Positions 23,054 to 31,547 of a stretch of DNA of 40,282 bases are shown here, piece after piece. This DNA comes from an uncultured Actinomycetes bacterium (lineage in GTDB: Bacteria > Actinomycetota > Thermoleophilia > Solirubrobacterales > Solirubrobacteraceae). The translations under genes were made by a program, and so were the position numbers. The notes beneath the pieces were generated by a model. The model searched no databases. It was given only the letters and a program-made list of their open reading frames with translations, and was not told the DNA's origin. Within the stretch, counting starts at the first letter, position 1. Every line of letters begins with the position of its first letter. The stretch is taken from contig CALAQT010000452.1 of NCBI GenBank assembly GCA_937888775.1, positions 1 to 40,282 on the forward strand, in the 5' to 3' direction.

Positions 23054-24352
23054 GTGAGCGAGGAACGCTTCATATCGGTCATCGGCCTCGGCCGTGTGGG
23101 ATTACCGCTGGCGCTGTGCTTCGCCGATCGCGGCCTGCGGGTGCTCGGCGTCGATCACGACCCCGTCGTGCTGGAGTCGATCCGCGCCGGCCGGATGCCT
23201 TTCATCGAGGCCGGGACGCAGGAGTTGCTGGATCGGGCCATCGCCGGCGGCAACCTTGAGCTGACCGATCGCGCCGCCGACGCCGCCCAGGCGGAGGAGA
23301 TCGTGATCACGATCGGCACACCGTCGTTCTCACACATCGAGAGTGACCTGCGCCAGGTGCGGGCCGCGGTCGACGATCTCCTGCCCCTGCTGCGCCCGGG
23401 CCACTCGCTGATCCTGCGCTCGACGATCGCGCCGGGCACGACCGAGTTCGTCGCCGGCTACCTGGAGAAGCGGCGCGACCTTCGGGTCGGTGAGGACGTG
23501 TTCGTCGCCCACGCGCCTGAGCGAATCGCGGTGGGGCGCTTCGTGGAGGAGATCTCGACGCTCCCGTGCATCATCGGCGGCGTCGGCGAGGCCTCCACCG
23601 AGCGCGCGGCGAGCCTGTTCAGCGTGTTCGGCGCACCGATCGTCAAGACCACCCCGGTGCAGGCCGAGCTGGCCAAGATCTGGACCAACATCCTGCGCTA
23701 CGCGACCTTCGCGCTCCCCAACTTGCTGATGATGGACTGCGAGCGCCACGGCGCCAACGTGTTTGAAGTGATCGAGCTGATCAACCGTGACTACCCGCGG
23801 GGTGGGATCGCGATGCCGGGACTGACGGCCGGTACCTGCCTGCGCAAGGACTTCGCCTTCTCGGAGGAGCGCTCGCACGCGCCCGGGATGCTGCTGGCGG
23901 TGTCCCGGGTCCACGAGGGCGTGCCGCTGTTCCTGGTCGAGGGGATCAAGCGCCGGATCGGCACGCTGGCCTCGCGCAAGGTGGGGGTACTGGGACTCAC
24001 GTTCAAACGCGACACCGACGACGAGCGTGACTCGCTGTCGCCGAAGCTGATCCGCCTGCTCGAGCGAGAGCTTGCCGACGTGGCCGTCTGTGACCCGCAC
24101 GCCGCCACCCCGACCCAGCCGCTGGCTGACGCCGTCCGCGACGCCGACGTGGTGATCGTGGCGACCAACCACTCCGAGTTCGAGCGCCCGGAGACACTGC
24201 GCTCGATCCTGTCGATGGCGTCGGCCGACTGCCTGCTGGTCGATCCGTGGAACAGCCTCGGTACCGCCCAGGTGTTCCTGTACGCCGCCGAATCGGCGGC
24301 GCTGGTCTCCGGCGCGGTGCAGGTCGACGCCTCGCCGGACGCGATCCATTGA
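23054..24352 (+). CDS. UDP-glucose/UDP-ManNAc dehydrogenase family protein
   Basis: 432 residues. An NAD-dependent four-electron dehydrogenase that oxidises a sugar nucleotide at C6. The N-terminal Rossmann motif is VIGLGRVGLPLA; then GTPSFS, APGTT, HAPERIAVG; the catalytic Cys is in GLTAGTCLRKDF; the C-terminal domain has KVGVLGLTFKRDTDDERDS. The HAPERI pattern is closer to UDP-N-acetylmannosamine dehydrogenase (WecC-like) than to UDP-glucose dehydrogenase; substrate is not certain. First gene of a three-gene run with overlapping or tight spacing. Confidence 0.9.
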   Translation: MSEERFISVIGLGRVGLPLALCFADRGLRVLGVDHDPVVLESIRAGRMPFIEAGTQELLDRAIAGGNLELTDRAADAAQAEEIVITIGTPSFSHIESDLRQVRAAVDDLLPLLRPGHSLILRSTIAPGTTEFVAGYLEKRRDLRVGEDVFVAHAPERIAVGRFVEEISTLPCIIGGVGEASTERAASLFSVFGAPIVKTTPVQAELAKIWTNILRYATFALPNLLMMDCERHGANVFEVIELINRDYPRGGIAMPGLTAGTCLRKDFAFSEERSHAPGMLLAVSRVHEGVPLFLVEGIKRRIGTLASRKVGVLGLTFKRDTDDERDSLSPKLIRLLERELADVAVCDPHAATPTQPLADAVRDADVVIVATNHSEFERPETLRSILSMASADCLLVDPWNSLGTAQVFLYAAESAALVSGAVQVDASPDAIH

Positions 24353-25335
24353 TGGCGCGCGTACTCGTGACCGGAGGCGCCGGGATGATCGGCTCCGCCG
24401 TGGTCAGGCGCCTGCTGCGCGATCCCGACTGGGAGATCAGGGTCGCCGATCACCGTCCCGCGCCGGACTGGATCCGCCAAGGCTGCGAGCTACGGGAGGG
24501 CGACCTGCGTGATCCGGAGATCGCCAGGGCGGCAACCGAAGGCTGCTCGCACGTGATCCACCTCGCCGCGATCGTCGGCGGGATCGCCAACTTCCACCGG
24601 CTCCCGTTCACGCTCACGGAGGTCAACAACGCGCTCACGGGCGCGCTGGTCCACGCGGCGGTCGACGACCGGGTGCAGCGGTTCCTCTACGTTTCCTCCT
24701 CGATGGTGTTCGAGCGCGCGACCGAGTTCCCCACCACCGAAGCCCACCTGGAGATCTGCCCGCCACCACGGTCGGCCTACGGCTTCTCCAAGCTCGCCGG
24801 CGAGGTCTACACCCGCGCCGCGCATGAGCAGCACGGCCTCAACTTCACGATCTGCCGGCCCTTCAACGCCTACGGTCCGGGCGAGCTGCCCGATCCCGGC
24901 GAGCCCGGGATCGCCCACGCGGTGCCCGATCTGATCGCCAAGACACTGTCCGGCCAGCGGCCGCTGGAGATCTTCGGCTCCGGCGAGCAGACCCGCACGC
25001 TGACCCACGTCGACGACATCGCCGACGGAGTCGTGACGGCACTCGGATCGCCGGCGGCCGAGAACGAGGACTTCAACATCTCGGCCTCGCAGGAGCTGTC
25101 GATCGCCGAGCTGGCGCGGCTCGTCTGGGAGGCGTGCGGAGAGGACCCCCAGGAGCTGGAGCTTGCCCACCTGCCGAGCTTCGAGGTCGACGTCCAGCGG
25201 CGCTGGCCCGCGGTCGAGAAGGCGCAGCGGTTGCTCGGCTGGGAGGCGCAGGTGAGTCTGGAGAACGGGATCCCGCAGACCGTCAAGTGGCTGCGCGAGC
25301 GCGGGTTCGGCTCACGGGAGCAGTTGGCCGGGTGA
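24352..25335 (+). CDS. NAD-dependent nucleotide-sugar epimerase/dehydratase
   Basis: 327 residues, extended short-chain dehydrogenase. NAD loop [13 protein letters not shown]; catalytic Y-x-x-x-K in [11 protein letters not shown] with the preceding SSSMVFE serine; [10 protein letters not shown] is the substrate loop typical of this family. It probably epimerises or dehydrates a UDP- or GDP-sugar. The ATG shares one base with the preceding stop (TGATG), so translation is coupled to the dehydrogenase gene. Confidence 0.9.
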   Translation: MARVLVTGGAGMIGSAVVRRLLRDPDWEIRVADHRPAPDWIRQGCELREGDLRDPEIARAATEGCSHVIHLAAIVGGIANFHRLPFTLTEVNNALTGALVHAAVDDRVQRFLYVSSSMVFERATEFPTTEAHLEICPPPRSAYGFSKLAGEVYTRAAHEQHGLNFTICRPFNAYGPGELPDPGEPGIAHAVPDLIAKTLSGQRPLEIFGSGEQTRTLTHVDDIADGVVTALGSPAAENEDFNISASQELSIAELARLVWEACGEDPQELELAHLPSFEVDVQRRWPAVEKAQRLLGWEAQVSLENGIPQTVKWLRERGFGSREQLAG

Positions 25336-25345
25336 TGATGCCCCG

Positions 25346-26341
25346 ATGACCGCCCCGCGCGCGCTGATCACGGGTATCACCGGCCAGGACGGCTCCTACC
25401 TGGCCGAGTTCCTGCTCGACCGCGGCTACCACGTGCACGGCATGGTCCGGCGCTCCTCGACGGAGAAGTTCGAGCGGATCGAGCAGATCCGGGACCGGCT
25501 GGAGCTTCATCAGGGGGACCTGCTCGACCAGCGCTCGCTGGTCGACACCCTGAGGGCCGCGCGTCCCGATGAGATCTACAACCTCGCCGCGATGTCCTAC
25601 GTGGCGGCGTCCTGGGTCCAGCCCACGCTGACCGCCGAGTTCTCCGGGATCGGCGTGACGCGGCTGCTGGAGGCGATGCGCGAGGTGTGCCCCGAGGCCC
25701 GCTTCTACCAGGCATCCTCGTCAGAGATGTTCGGCAAGGTGCGCGAGGTCCCCCAGACCGAGCTGACCCCCTTCTACCCGCGCTCGCCCTACGGCGTCGC
25801 CAAGGCCTACGGTCACTTCATCACGGTCAACTACCGCGAGTCCTACGGGCTGCACGCCACCAGCGGGATACTTTTCAACCACGAATCGCCCCGCCGCGGG
25901 CTGGAGTTCGTGACCAGGAAGATCACCTGGCACGCCGCCGCGATCAAGCTCGGACTGAAGGCCAGGCTGGAACTGGGCAACCTGGACGCCGAGCGCGACT
26001 GGGGCTTTGCCGGCGACTACGTGAAGGCGATGTGGATGATGCTCCAGCGCGACCAACCCGAGGACTTCGTGATCGCCACCGGGGTCTCTCATTCGGTCCG
26101 TGAATGCGTCGAGATTGCTTTTGATCATGCCGGACTCTCGATCGACGAGCACGTCGAGACCGACCCGACCTTGCTGCGCCCCGCCGAGGTCGAGCATCTG
26201 ATCGGCGACGCCGGCAAGGCGAAGCGGATGCTTGGCTGGGAGGCCGAGGTGAGCTTCGAGCAGCTGATCCGGATGATGGTGGCCGCCGACCTGGCGCTGC
26301 TGGAGCGCGACCAAGGCGCGCGTCGCGCCTACGGTCGGTGA
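25346..26341 (+). CDS. gmd: GDP-mannose 4,6-dehydratase-like protein
   Basis: 331 residues. NADP loop [16 protein letters not shown], the RRSST motif, SSSEMFG, Y-x-x-x-K in [19 protein letters not shown] and [14 protein letters not shown] are signatures of GDP-D-mannose 4,6-dehydratase, which makes GDP-4-keto-6-deoxymannose for fucose, rhamnose or perosamine-type sugars. It lies 10 bp after the epimerase, and the cluster likely supplies activated deoxy or acidic sugars for a surface polysaccharide, though no polymerase or flippase is in the window. Confidence 0.92.
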   Translation: MTAPRALITGITGQDGSYLAEFLLDRGYHVHGMVRRSSTEKFERIEQIRDRLELHQGDLLDQRSLVDTLRAARPDEIYNLAAMSYVAASWVQPTLTAEFSGIGVTRLLEAMREVCPEARFYQASSSEMFGKVREVPQTELTPFYPRSPYGVAKAYGHFITVNYRESYGLHATSGILFNHESPRRGLEFVTRKITWHAAAIKLGLKARLELGNLDAERDWGFAGDYVKAMWMMLQRDQPEDFVIATGVSHSVRECVEIAFDHAGLSIDEHVETDPTLLRPAEVEHLIGDAGKAKRMLGWEAEVSFEQLIRMMVAADLALLERDQGARRAYGR

Positions 26342-26424
26342 GCAACGTCCGGCCGATGATCGGCGTGTAACCGGCGCCAAGCAGGCCGCGGCACCGGGCA
26401 CGGCCAGCCACGACCGCAAGCGGA

Positions 26425-27570
26425 TCAGCCCTCGCGCGTGACCGTGAAGCTGCAGCCGCGCGCCTCGAGTTCGGCGAACATCTCGTCCGGACCGATGCAG
26501 CGCTCAGGCGGAAGCGCGCCGGTGGCGGTCAGCAAGCCGCGAGCCAGCAGCCGAACGGCGGCGGCGGCCGGAGTCGCGGTGGAGACGATCGAACCCCCGA
26601 GACCGAAGTGGGGCTCGGTGAGCGCCCTGACCACGACCTTGGTGCCCGAGGCGGCGGTGACGGTGACCAGGTGCACCGACGCGGTCTCGTTGGAGGCCGG
26701 CTCGGCCTGACGCGCGGCCTCGGCGATGTTCTCCTGCGGGCTGCCGACCAGCTCTTTGAGCTTGGCCAGCAGGGGCGCGGCGAGCGACAGGCGGAAGCTG
26801 GCGGTGGCGCAGTGAAAGCTCTCACCGAAGGTGGCGAGCTCGGAGTGCAGGGTGTAGATCGTCTCGGCCGTGCCGATCGGATCGCCGAAGTCGATCGCGC
26901 CGCCGGGCTGCAGGGGCTGGATCTCGGTCGGGCGGCCGTCGCGCAGCACGATCGGAGCGAGCGTCAGCTCGTCGAGCAGCGTCTGGATCGAGTAGGGCGG
27001 GCGCAGACGGCCGTCATCGGTGGCGCGCGGGTCCCGCCCGGCGGCTGCGACCTCGATCGAGTCGATCTCGCCGGCCTCATCTCCCAGCTCCTGCAACGCT
27101 CGGCGCGCCATCAGATTGGTCTTACCGGGACTGGAGCCGATTCCCAGCACGGCCAGCAGGCCGGCGTCTTGGAAGCGGCTGCTGAGCTCCAGCTGGCGCC
27201 CGGTCATCCAGTACAGACCGCCGAGGTCGAGATAGTGGCTGTTGGCGCTCAAGCACGCGCGCATCGCCTCGAGATTGATCCGGTAGGAGGCCGTGTTGAC
27301 CAGCACGTCGAGGTCGCCCAAGCGGCTCGCCAGCTCGCCCTGGGCGCGCGCGTCGATCGCCTGCGCCTCGGCCTTGCCGCCCCCGTGCTCGGACGCGACC
27401 GCAGCCGCCCGTTCGCCATCGAGGTCGAGCAGCAGCATCCGGTCCACCTCATCGGACTCGGCCAGGTCACGCACGATCGCCGGTGCGATCGTGCCGGCGG
27501 CGCCGAGAACTGCGACGCCGACGGTTCGGTTGCGCTCAGCACACATCTCGCACCTGACCGTAGCGATCAT
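26425..27570 (-). CDS. Saccharopine dehydrogenase-like protein
   Basis: 381 residues. Rossmann start VAVLGAAGTIAPAIVRDLAE, an acidic second strand LLLDLDGERA, DVLVNTASYRINLEAMRACL and GSSPGKTNLMARRAL match the saccharopine dehydrogenase/Lys9 superfamily, whose members act on amino-acid-like substrates with NAD(P). The exact reaction is unknown. ATG 27570 is used; ATG 27546 is possible with AGG about 7 nt upstream. Convergent with gmd; divergent from the transporter gene. Confidence 0.82.
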   Translation of the reverse strand: MIATVRCEMCAERNRTVGVAVLGAAGTIAPAIVRDLAESDEVDRMLLLDLDGERAAAVASEHGGGKAEAQAIDARAQGELASRLGDLDVLVNTASYRINLEAMRACLSANSHYLDLGGLYWMTGRQLELSSRFQDAGLLAVLGIGSSPGKTNLMARRALQELGDEAGEIDSIEVAAAGRDPRATDDGRLRPPYSIQTLLDELTLAPIVLRDGRPTEIQPLQPGGAIDFGDPIGTAETIYTLHSELATFGESFHCATASFRLSLAAPLLAKLKELVGSPQENIAEAARQAEPASNETASVHLVTVTAASGTKVVVRALTEPHFGLGGSIVSTATPAAAAVRLLARGLLTATGALPPERCIGPDEMFAELEARGCSFTVTREG

Positions 27571-27752
27571 CGCCTGCGGTCCGCCTTATCCGTTGCGTAC
27601 AAAGCGTTTGGGTCAGTTCGGCCACCTGCCCCTTGCGCTCTTCCCCGACACGGCGGAGAATCCCCGCCCTCGCGCGCCCATCGGGCCCGCGATCACAGCC
27701 TCGTCACAGCCGAAAGCTCAGCAACCTTACCTAACACCAAGAGGGGCCGCCG

Positions 27753-29285
27753 ATGGAAAGCGCGACGGTAGGACAGCCGGCCGCCGGAATTCAGGTCGAG
27801 GACAAGGGCCTGAAGAAGAACGCGATCTCGTTCCTTTCGAACATCGTGATCGGCGTTGCGTCGACCGCGCCCGGCTACAGCATGGCGGCGACGCTCGGCT
27901 TCATCGCGGCGGTCGGCGGCCTGGGCTTCCAGTCGCCGGCGGTCATCCTCGTCTGCTTCTTCCCGATGGCAGCCATCGCGGCGGCCTATTACTACATGAA
28001 CCGGGCCGACCCCGATTGCGGCACGACGTTCACCTGGATGACGAGGGCGATGGGCCCGTGGCTGGGCTGGCAGGGCGGCTGGGCGATCGTGGTCGCCGAT
28101 GTGCTGGTGATGCCGAGCCTCGCCTCCGTCGCCGGCAACTACACCTTCGCCCTGTTCGGGAACAACCACGCGTCGAACCTCGAGATCACGATCGTCGGAA
28201 TCGTGTGGATCATCGTCATGACCGCGATCTGCTACGTCGGGATCGAGCTGTCGGCGCGCACCCAGCAGGTGTTGCTGGGGCTGGAGTTCGCGACGCTCGT
28301 GATCTTCGCGGTCGTGGCGATCATCAAGGTCTACGCCGATCACCCCGCGCACTCTGTGGAGCCGACGTTGTCCTGGTTCAACCCGTTCGACATCTCGAGC
28401 GTCAGCGCCTTGAACGGGGGCATCCTGCTGGCGGTGTTCATCTACTGGGGCTGGGACTCGGGGGTGACCGTCAACGAGGAGACCGAAGATTCGAGCACCG
28501 CCCCCGGCCGGGCCGCGATCATCTCGACGTTCGTATTGGTCGCGATCTACCTGCTCGTCGCGACCGCCGCTCAGTCATTCGGGGGTCTCGCGTTTCTGGT
28601 CAACAACCCCAACGACGTCCTCTCCCCGCTCGGCCATGGAGTCCTGGGGTCGCCGCTGGACAAGCTGCTGATCATCGCGGTGTTGTCGTCGGCGTCGGCG
28701 TCGACGCAGACGACGATCCTCCCGACCGCGCGCACCACCCTGTCGATGGCGCGCATGAAGGCGATCCCCAAGCAGTTCGGCAACATCCATCCGCGCTTTC
28801 TCAGCCCCGGATTCTCGACGATCTGGATGGGCGTCGTATCGACGATCGTCTACGTGTTCCTGTCGGCCACCAGCCACGTGGTCTCCGGAGCACAGGACCT
28901 GATCGCCGACGCATTCACGTCGCTGGCGCTGACGATCGCGTTCTACTACGGATTCACGGGCTTCGCGTGCGTGATCTTCTACCGCCGCGAGCTGCTCAAG
29001 AGCGTCAAGAACTTCCTCTACATCGGCGTGCTGCCGATGTTTGGCGGCTTGGTGCTCACCTGGGTGCTGATCAAGGCCGTGATCGACTACTCGAAGCCCC
29101 ACTCCGGATACTCAGAGCCGTTCTTGGGCATCGGCTCGCCGATCGTGATCGCGCTGTTCATGATCGTCCTCGGCTTGGTGCTGATGGTCGTGCAGCGCAT
29201 CACGATGCCCGAGTACTTCAGACGCAAGCCTGAGGTGGTCGATCCATCGGTCCTCGCCACCGCTCCCGCGGGGCATACGTCATGA
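27753..29285 (+). CDS. APC-superfamily amino-acid permease
   Basis: 510 residues with about 12 membrane helices. The first helix (SNIVIGVASTAPGYSMAATL) carries the G-x-x-S-x-x-P-type unwound segment where amino acids bind in APC transporters. A cytoplasmic SSASASTQTTILPTARTTL loop is typical too. Substrate not predictable. AGAGGGG 6 nt before ATG 27753 is a fair ribosome site. It overlaps a universal stress protein gene by 4 bp, so the two are made together; USP domains are known to accompany or fuse with such transporters as nucleotide sensors. Confidence 0.9.
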   Translation: MESATVGQPAAGIQVEDKGLKKNAISFLSNIVIGVASTAPGYSMAATLGFIAAVGGLGFQSPAVILVCFFPMAAIAAAYYYMNRADPDCGTTFTWMTRAMGPWLGWQGGWAIVVADVLVMPSLASVAGNYTFALFGNNHASNLEITIVGIVWIIVMTAICYVGIELSARTQQVLLGLEFATLVIFAVVAIIKVYADHPAHSVEPTLSWFNPFDISSVSALNGGILLAVFIYWGWDSGVTVNEETEDSSTAPGRAAIISTFVLVAIYLLVATAAQSFGGLAFLVNNPNDVLSPLGHGVLGSPLDKLLIIAVLSSASASTQTTILPTARTTLSMARMKAIPKQFGNIHPRFLSPGFSTIWMGVVSTIVYVFLSATSHVVSGAQDLIADAFTSLALTIAFYYGFTGFACVIFYRRELLKSVKNFLYIGVLPMFGGLVLTWVLIKAVIDYSKPHSGYSEPFLGIGSPIVIALFMIVLGLVLMVVQRITMPEYFRRKPEVVDPSVLATAPAGHTS

Positions 29286-29698
29286 GCAGCGGAATCATCG
29301 TCGGATACGACGGGTCTGACTGCGCCAAGGAAGCGGTCCGGGTCGCGGTGGAGATCGGCAAGACCTATGGCGAGAAGGTCGTGATCGCCTTCGGGTACGA
29401 GCTCAATCCGGTCGCCGGCGAGCTCCACGACTACCACGCGGCACTCAAGGATCTGGCGACCCAGCGCCTGACTGAGGCGACCGAGTTGGTCGCCGACGCC
29501 GGGGACGTCGAGGCGGTGATCGTGGAGAAGGCGCCGGCACACGCGCTGGTGGAGCTCGCCGACGAGCGCGACGCGCGGGTGATCGTCGTCGGGACGCGCG
29601 GCGAGGGGCCCCTGCGAGGTGCGCTGCTCGGCTCGACGCCGCACAAGCTGCTGCAGCTGTCTGACCGCCCGGTGCTCGTGGTGCCAGCCAGGGTGTGA
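29282..29698 (+). CDS. Universal stress protein, UspA family
   Basis: 138 residues. Starts GIIVGYDGSDCAKEAV and ends with the ATP-binding signature G-x2-G-x9-GS in GTRGEGPLRGALLGSTPHKL, followed by RPVLVVPARV. It should bind ATP and probably senses energy state for the permease it overlaps. Confidence 0.92.
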   Translation: MSSGIIVGYDGSDCAKEAVRVAVEIGKTYGEKVVIAFGYELNPVAGELHDYHAALKDLATQRLTEATELVADAGDVEAVIVEKAPAHALVELADERDARVIVVGTRGEGPLRGALLGSTPHKLLQLSDRPVLVVPARV

Positions 29699-29815
29699 GC
29701 GCGGAGCTCACGGCAGCGCTGAGGCTGGATCGAGACGTTCGCCTGCGCGGGCCGCGGCGGTCGAGGATCGGCGCGCGCGCGAGCTGACCGAAGCCGAGCT
29801 GCGGGCGCTCCAGCT

Positions 29816-29944
29816 GGCCATCTTCAGGAGCTGATCACGGTCCCGGCCGACGCCGATGACTGGCCGCAGCTGCTCTACGACAAGCTCGGCTTCGAACCCG
29901 TCGGAACGCAGGTCTCGTTCACGCTGCGCACCGGTTCCGGGTAG
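29816..29944 (+). pseudogene. C-terminal relic of a GNAT acetyltransferase
   Basis: The frame ending at TAG 29944 reads VPADADDWPQLLYDKLGF and then EPVGTQVSFTLR, which is the C-terminal beta-alpha unit of GNAT N-acetyltransferases (ADADDWP..LY.KLGFEPVG). The N-terminal domain with the acetyl-CoA loop is missing: upstream the frame is unrelated low-quality sequence back to the USP gene. I take it as a decayed gene end. The rest of the 270-bp gap (29699-29815) shows nothing else I can name, except a short helical-looking open stretch ELTEAELRALQ in another frame. Confidence 0.6.
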
Positions 29945-29968
29945 GCCGGCGTGTAGCCTCGGCCGAGG

Positions 29969-31282
29969 ATGGAGCACCAGGCCACCGCCACCGAGGGAAT
30001 CCCGGACAGCCGCTTCCCCGGCCCCTACCCGGTCGGCTCCTACGCGGCGTCACTGAAACGCCGCCTCCAGGAGTTCGCGCGGGTGCAGCTGGTCGGCGAA
30101 GTGTGGGGATTTCACGCCAGCCGCGTACGCGTCTACTTCGAGCTTCGCGACGGCGCCGGGGCGCTGCCCTGCTCGATGTGGCGCAACGAGTTCGATGAGC
30201 TGCGGATAGAGGTCACCGACGGGATGCGGATCGTGATCGGCGGCGGCTGCGATTACTACCCGGGCAGCGGCACGTCCTCCCCGTCGTTTCAGTTCTCGGT
30301 CTCCGAGCTGCGCCTGGCCGGCGAGGGCGACCTGCTGGCCCAGCTGCAGCGCCTTCGCCGCCGGCTGGACGCCGAGGGCGTGTTCGAGCCCCAGAAGCGA
30401 CTCAAGCGTCCACGGCTTCCGCGGATGATCGGCGTGGTCACCGGCGAACGCGGCAAGGCTCGCGACGACGTGCTCGCCGGACTTCGCCGCCGCGGCTGGG
30501 GCGGGCGGCTGATCTGGGCCTTCGTGCCCGTGCAGGACCGCCACGCCGCCCCCCGGATCGCCGCCGCGCTGCGCGAACTCGCGGCGATCGAGGCGGTGGA
30601 GGTGGTGATCGTCGCCCGCGGCGGTGGCTCGCTGGCCGACCTGTTCGCGTTCTGCGACGAGGCGCTGTGCCGGACCGTTTCGCTGCTGCGGGTGCCGGTG
30701 ATCTCATCGGTCGGTCATCACACCGACCGCACCCTGATCGACGACGTGGCGGCCGTGTGCTGCTCCACCCCCACCCACGCGGCCGAGGCGGCGGTTCCGG
30801 TCGACTGCCGCGCGGCCCGATCGGACATCGCCGCCAGCGCCCGCGCGCTTCACAACCACGGCCGGCGAGCGGTGCTGGCCCGTGCCCGCGCCCTCGGCCA
30901 CCTGGCGGGCGCCCCACAGCAGCATGTGATCCGCCATCGCAAGCAGCTGCATCAGCTGCTGCGCGAGCTGCGCGCCAGCGCGCGCCGCAGGCACGAGCGC
31001 GCGGGGTCGCTGGCCGACCGCCATCTGCTGGTGCTAACGCGCACCGCCGCGCGCGGGTCCGGCTCGGACGCCGGCCAGCGCCGACGGGAGCTGGATCGCC
31101 TGTCGATGGCGCTCGCCGCGCACGATCCCCAGCGGACCCTGGCGCGCGGCTACGCGCTGGCCACCGACCCCAGCGGCACGCCGCTCGGATCTGCCGCGGC
31201 GGCGCGGCGCGCCGGCGAGCTGTCGCTGCGCTTCCACGACGGGACCGTTGCGGCCCGGGTCACCGCGGACGGCGATCGGTGA
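29969..31282 (+). CDS. xseA: Exodeoxyribonuclease VII large subunit
   Basis: 437 residues. An OB-fold N-terminal domain (RLQEFARVQLVGEVWGFH; YFELRDGAGALPC) binds ssDNA; then the catalytic region RMIGVVTGERGKARDDVL, VVIVARGGGSLADLFAFCDE and SSVGHHTDRTLIDDVA, and a long coiled-coil, Arg-rich C-terminal part that binds the small subunit. It degrades single-stranded DNA in repair. ATG 29969 is preceded by CGAGG, a weak ribosome site. It overlaps xseB by GTGA. Confidence 0.93.
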   Translation: MEHQATATEGIPDSRFPGPYPVGSYAASLKRRLQEFARVQLVGEVWGFHASRVRVYFELRDGAGALPCSMWRNEFDELRIEVTDGMRIVIGGGCDYYPGSGTSSPSFQFSVSELRLAGEGDLLAQLQRLRRRLDAEGVFEPQKRLKRPRLPRMIGVVTGERGKARDDVLAGLRRRGWGGRLIWAFVPVQDRHAAPRIAAALRELAAIEAVEVVIVARGGGSLADLFAFCDEALCRTVSLLRVPVISSVGHHTDRTLIDDVAAVCCSTPTHAAEAAVPVDCRAARSDIAASARALHNHGRRAVLARARALGHLAGAPQQHVIRHRKQLHQLLRELRASARRRHERAGSLADRHLLVLTRTAARGSGSDAGQRRRELDRLSMALAAHDPQRTLARGYALATDPSGTPLGSAAAARRAGELSLRFHDGTVAARVTADGDR

Positions 31283-31506
31283 GCGTCGAGCGCTCCTACG
31301 AGTCGGCGGTGGCCCGCGTGGAGGAGATCATCCGCCGGCTTGACTCCGGCGACGCCGGACTGCGCGAGACCCTGGACCTGGTCAAGGAGGGACGCGAGCT
31401 GGTGGAATACTGCGCCGTCGAGCTCGAGGCGGTCAGCCAGGGCCTGCAGGAGCTTCGCCTGGAGGAGCTGGTGGCGCGTCTGGAGACGGGAGCCAGGGAA
31501 CAGTGA
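31279..31506 (+). CDS. xseB: Exodeoxyribonuclease VII small subunit
   Basis: 75 residues: SYESAVARVEEIIRRLDSGD, then LRETLDLVKEGRELV, the usual pair of helices of XseB, several copies of which coat the large subunit. The GTG start overlaps the xseA stop. The C-terminal coding sequence (LETGAREQ-stop) is duplicated just downstream. Confidence 0.92.
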   Translation: MSVERSYESAVARVEEIIRRLDSGDAGLRETLDLVKEGRELVEYCAVELEAVSQGLQELRLEELVARLETGAREQ

Positions 31507-31547
31507 GCAGCGCGCGCCTTGAGACAGGAGCCAGAGGACCGTGAACA
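31476..31547 (+). repeat. Duplication of the xseB 3' end
   Basis: Copy 1 (31476-31509) is the end of xseB with its TGA; copy 2 (31514-31547) matches 27 of 34 bases and still reads RLETGARGP-stop. The GTG in the second copy is the start codon of the enolase-like gene at 31541. Confidence 0.75.

Noticed and set aside
27571..27752. Possible riboswitch before the amino-acid permease
   Set aside because: Some short GC inverted repeats but no conserved riboswitch core recognised.
27293..29233. 646-codon plus-strand frame over the saccharopine-dehydrogenase-like and permease genes
   Set aside because: Out of frame with the permease; rich in Arg/His/Asp with no membrane helices, so a shadow.
29720..29834. 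Short helical frame with ELTEAELRALQ before the GNAT relic
   Set aside because: No recognisable family and no start signal; continuous with a shadow frame from the USP gene.
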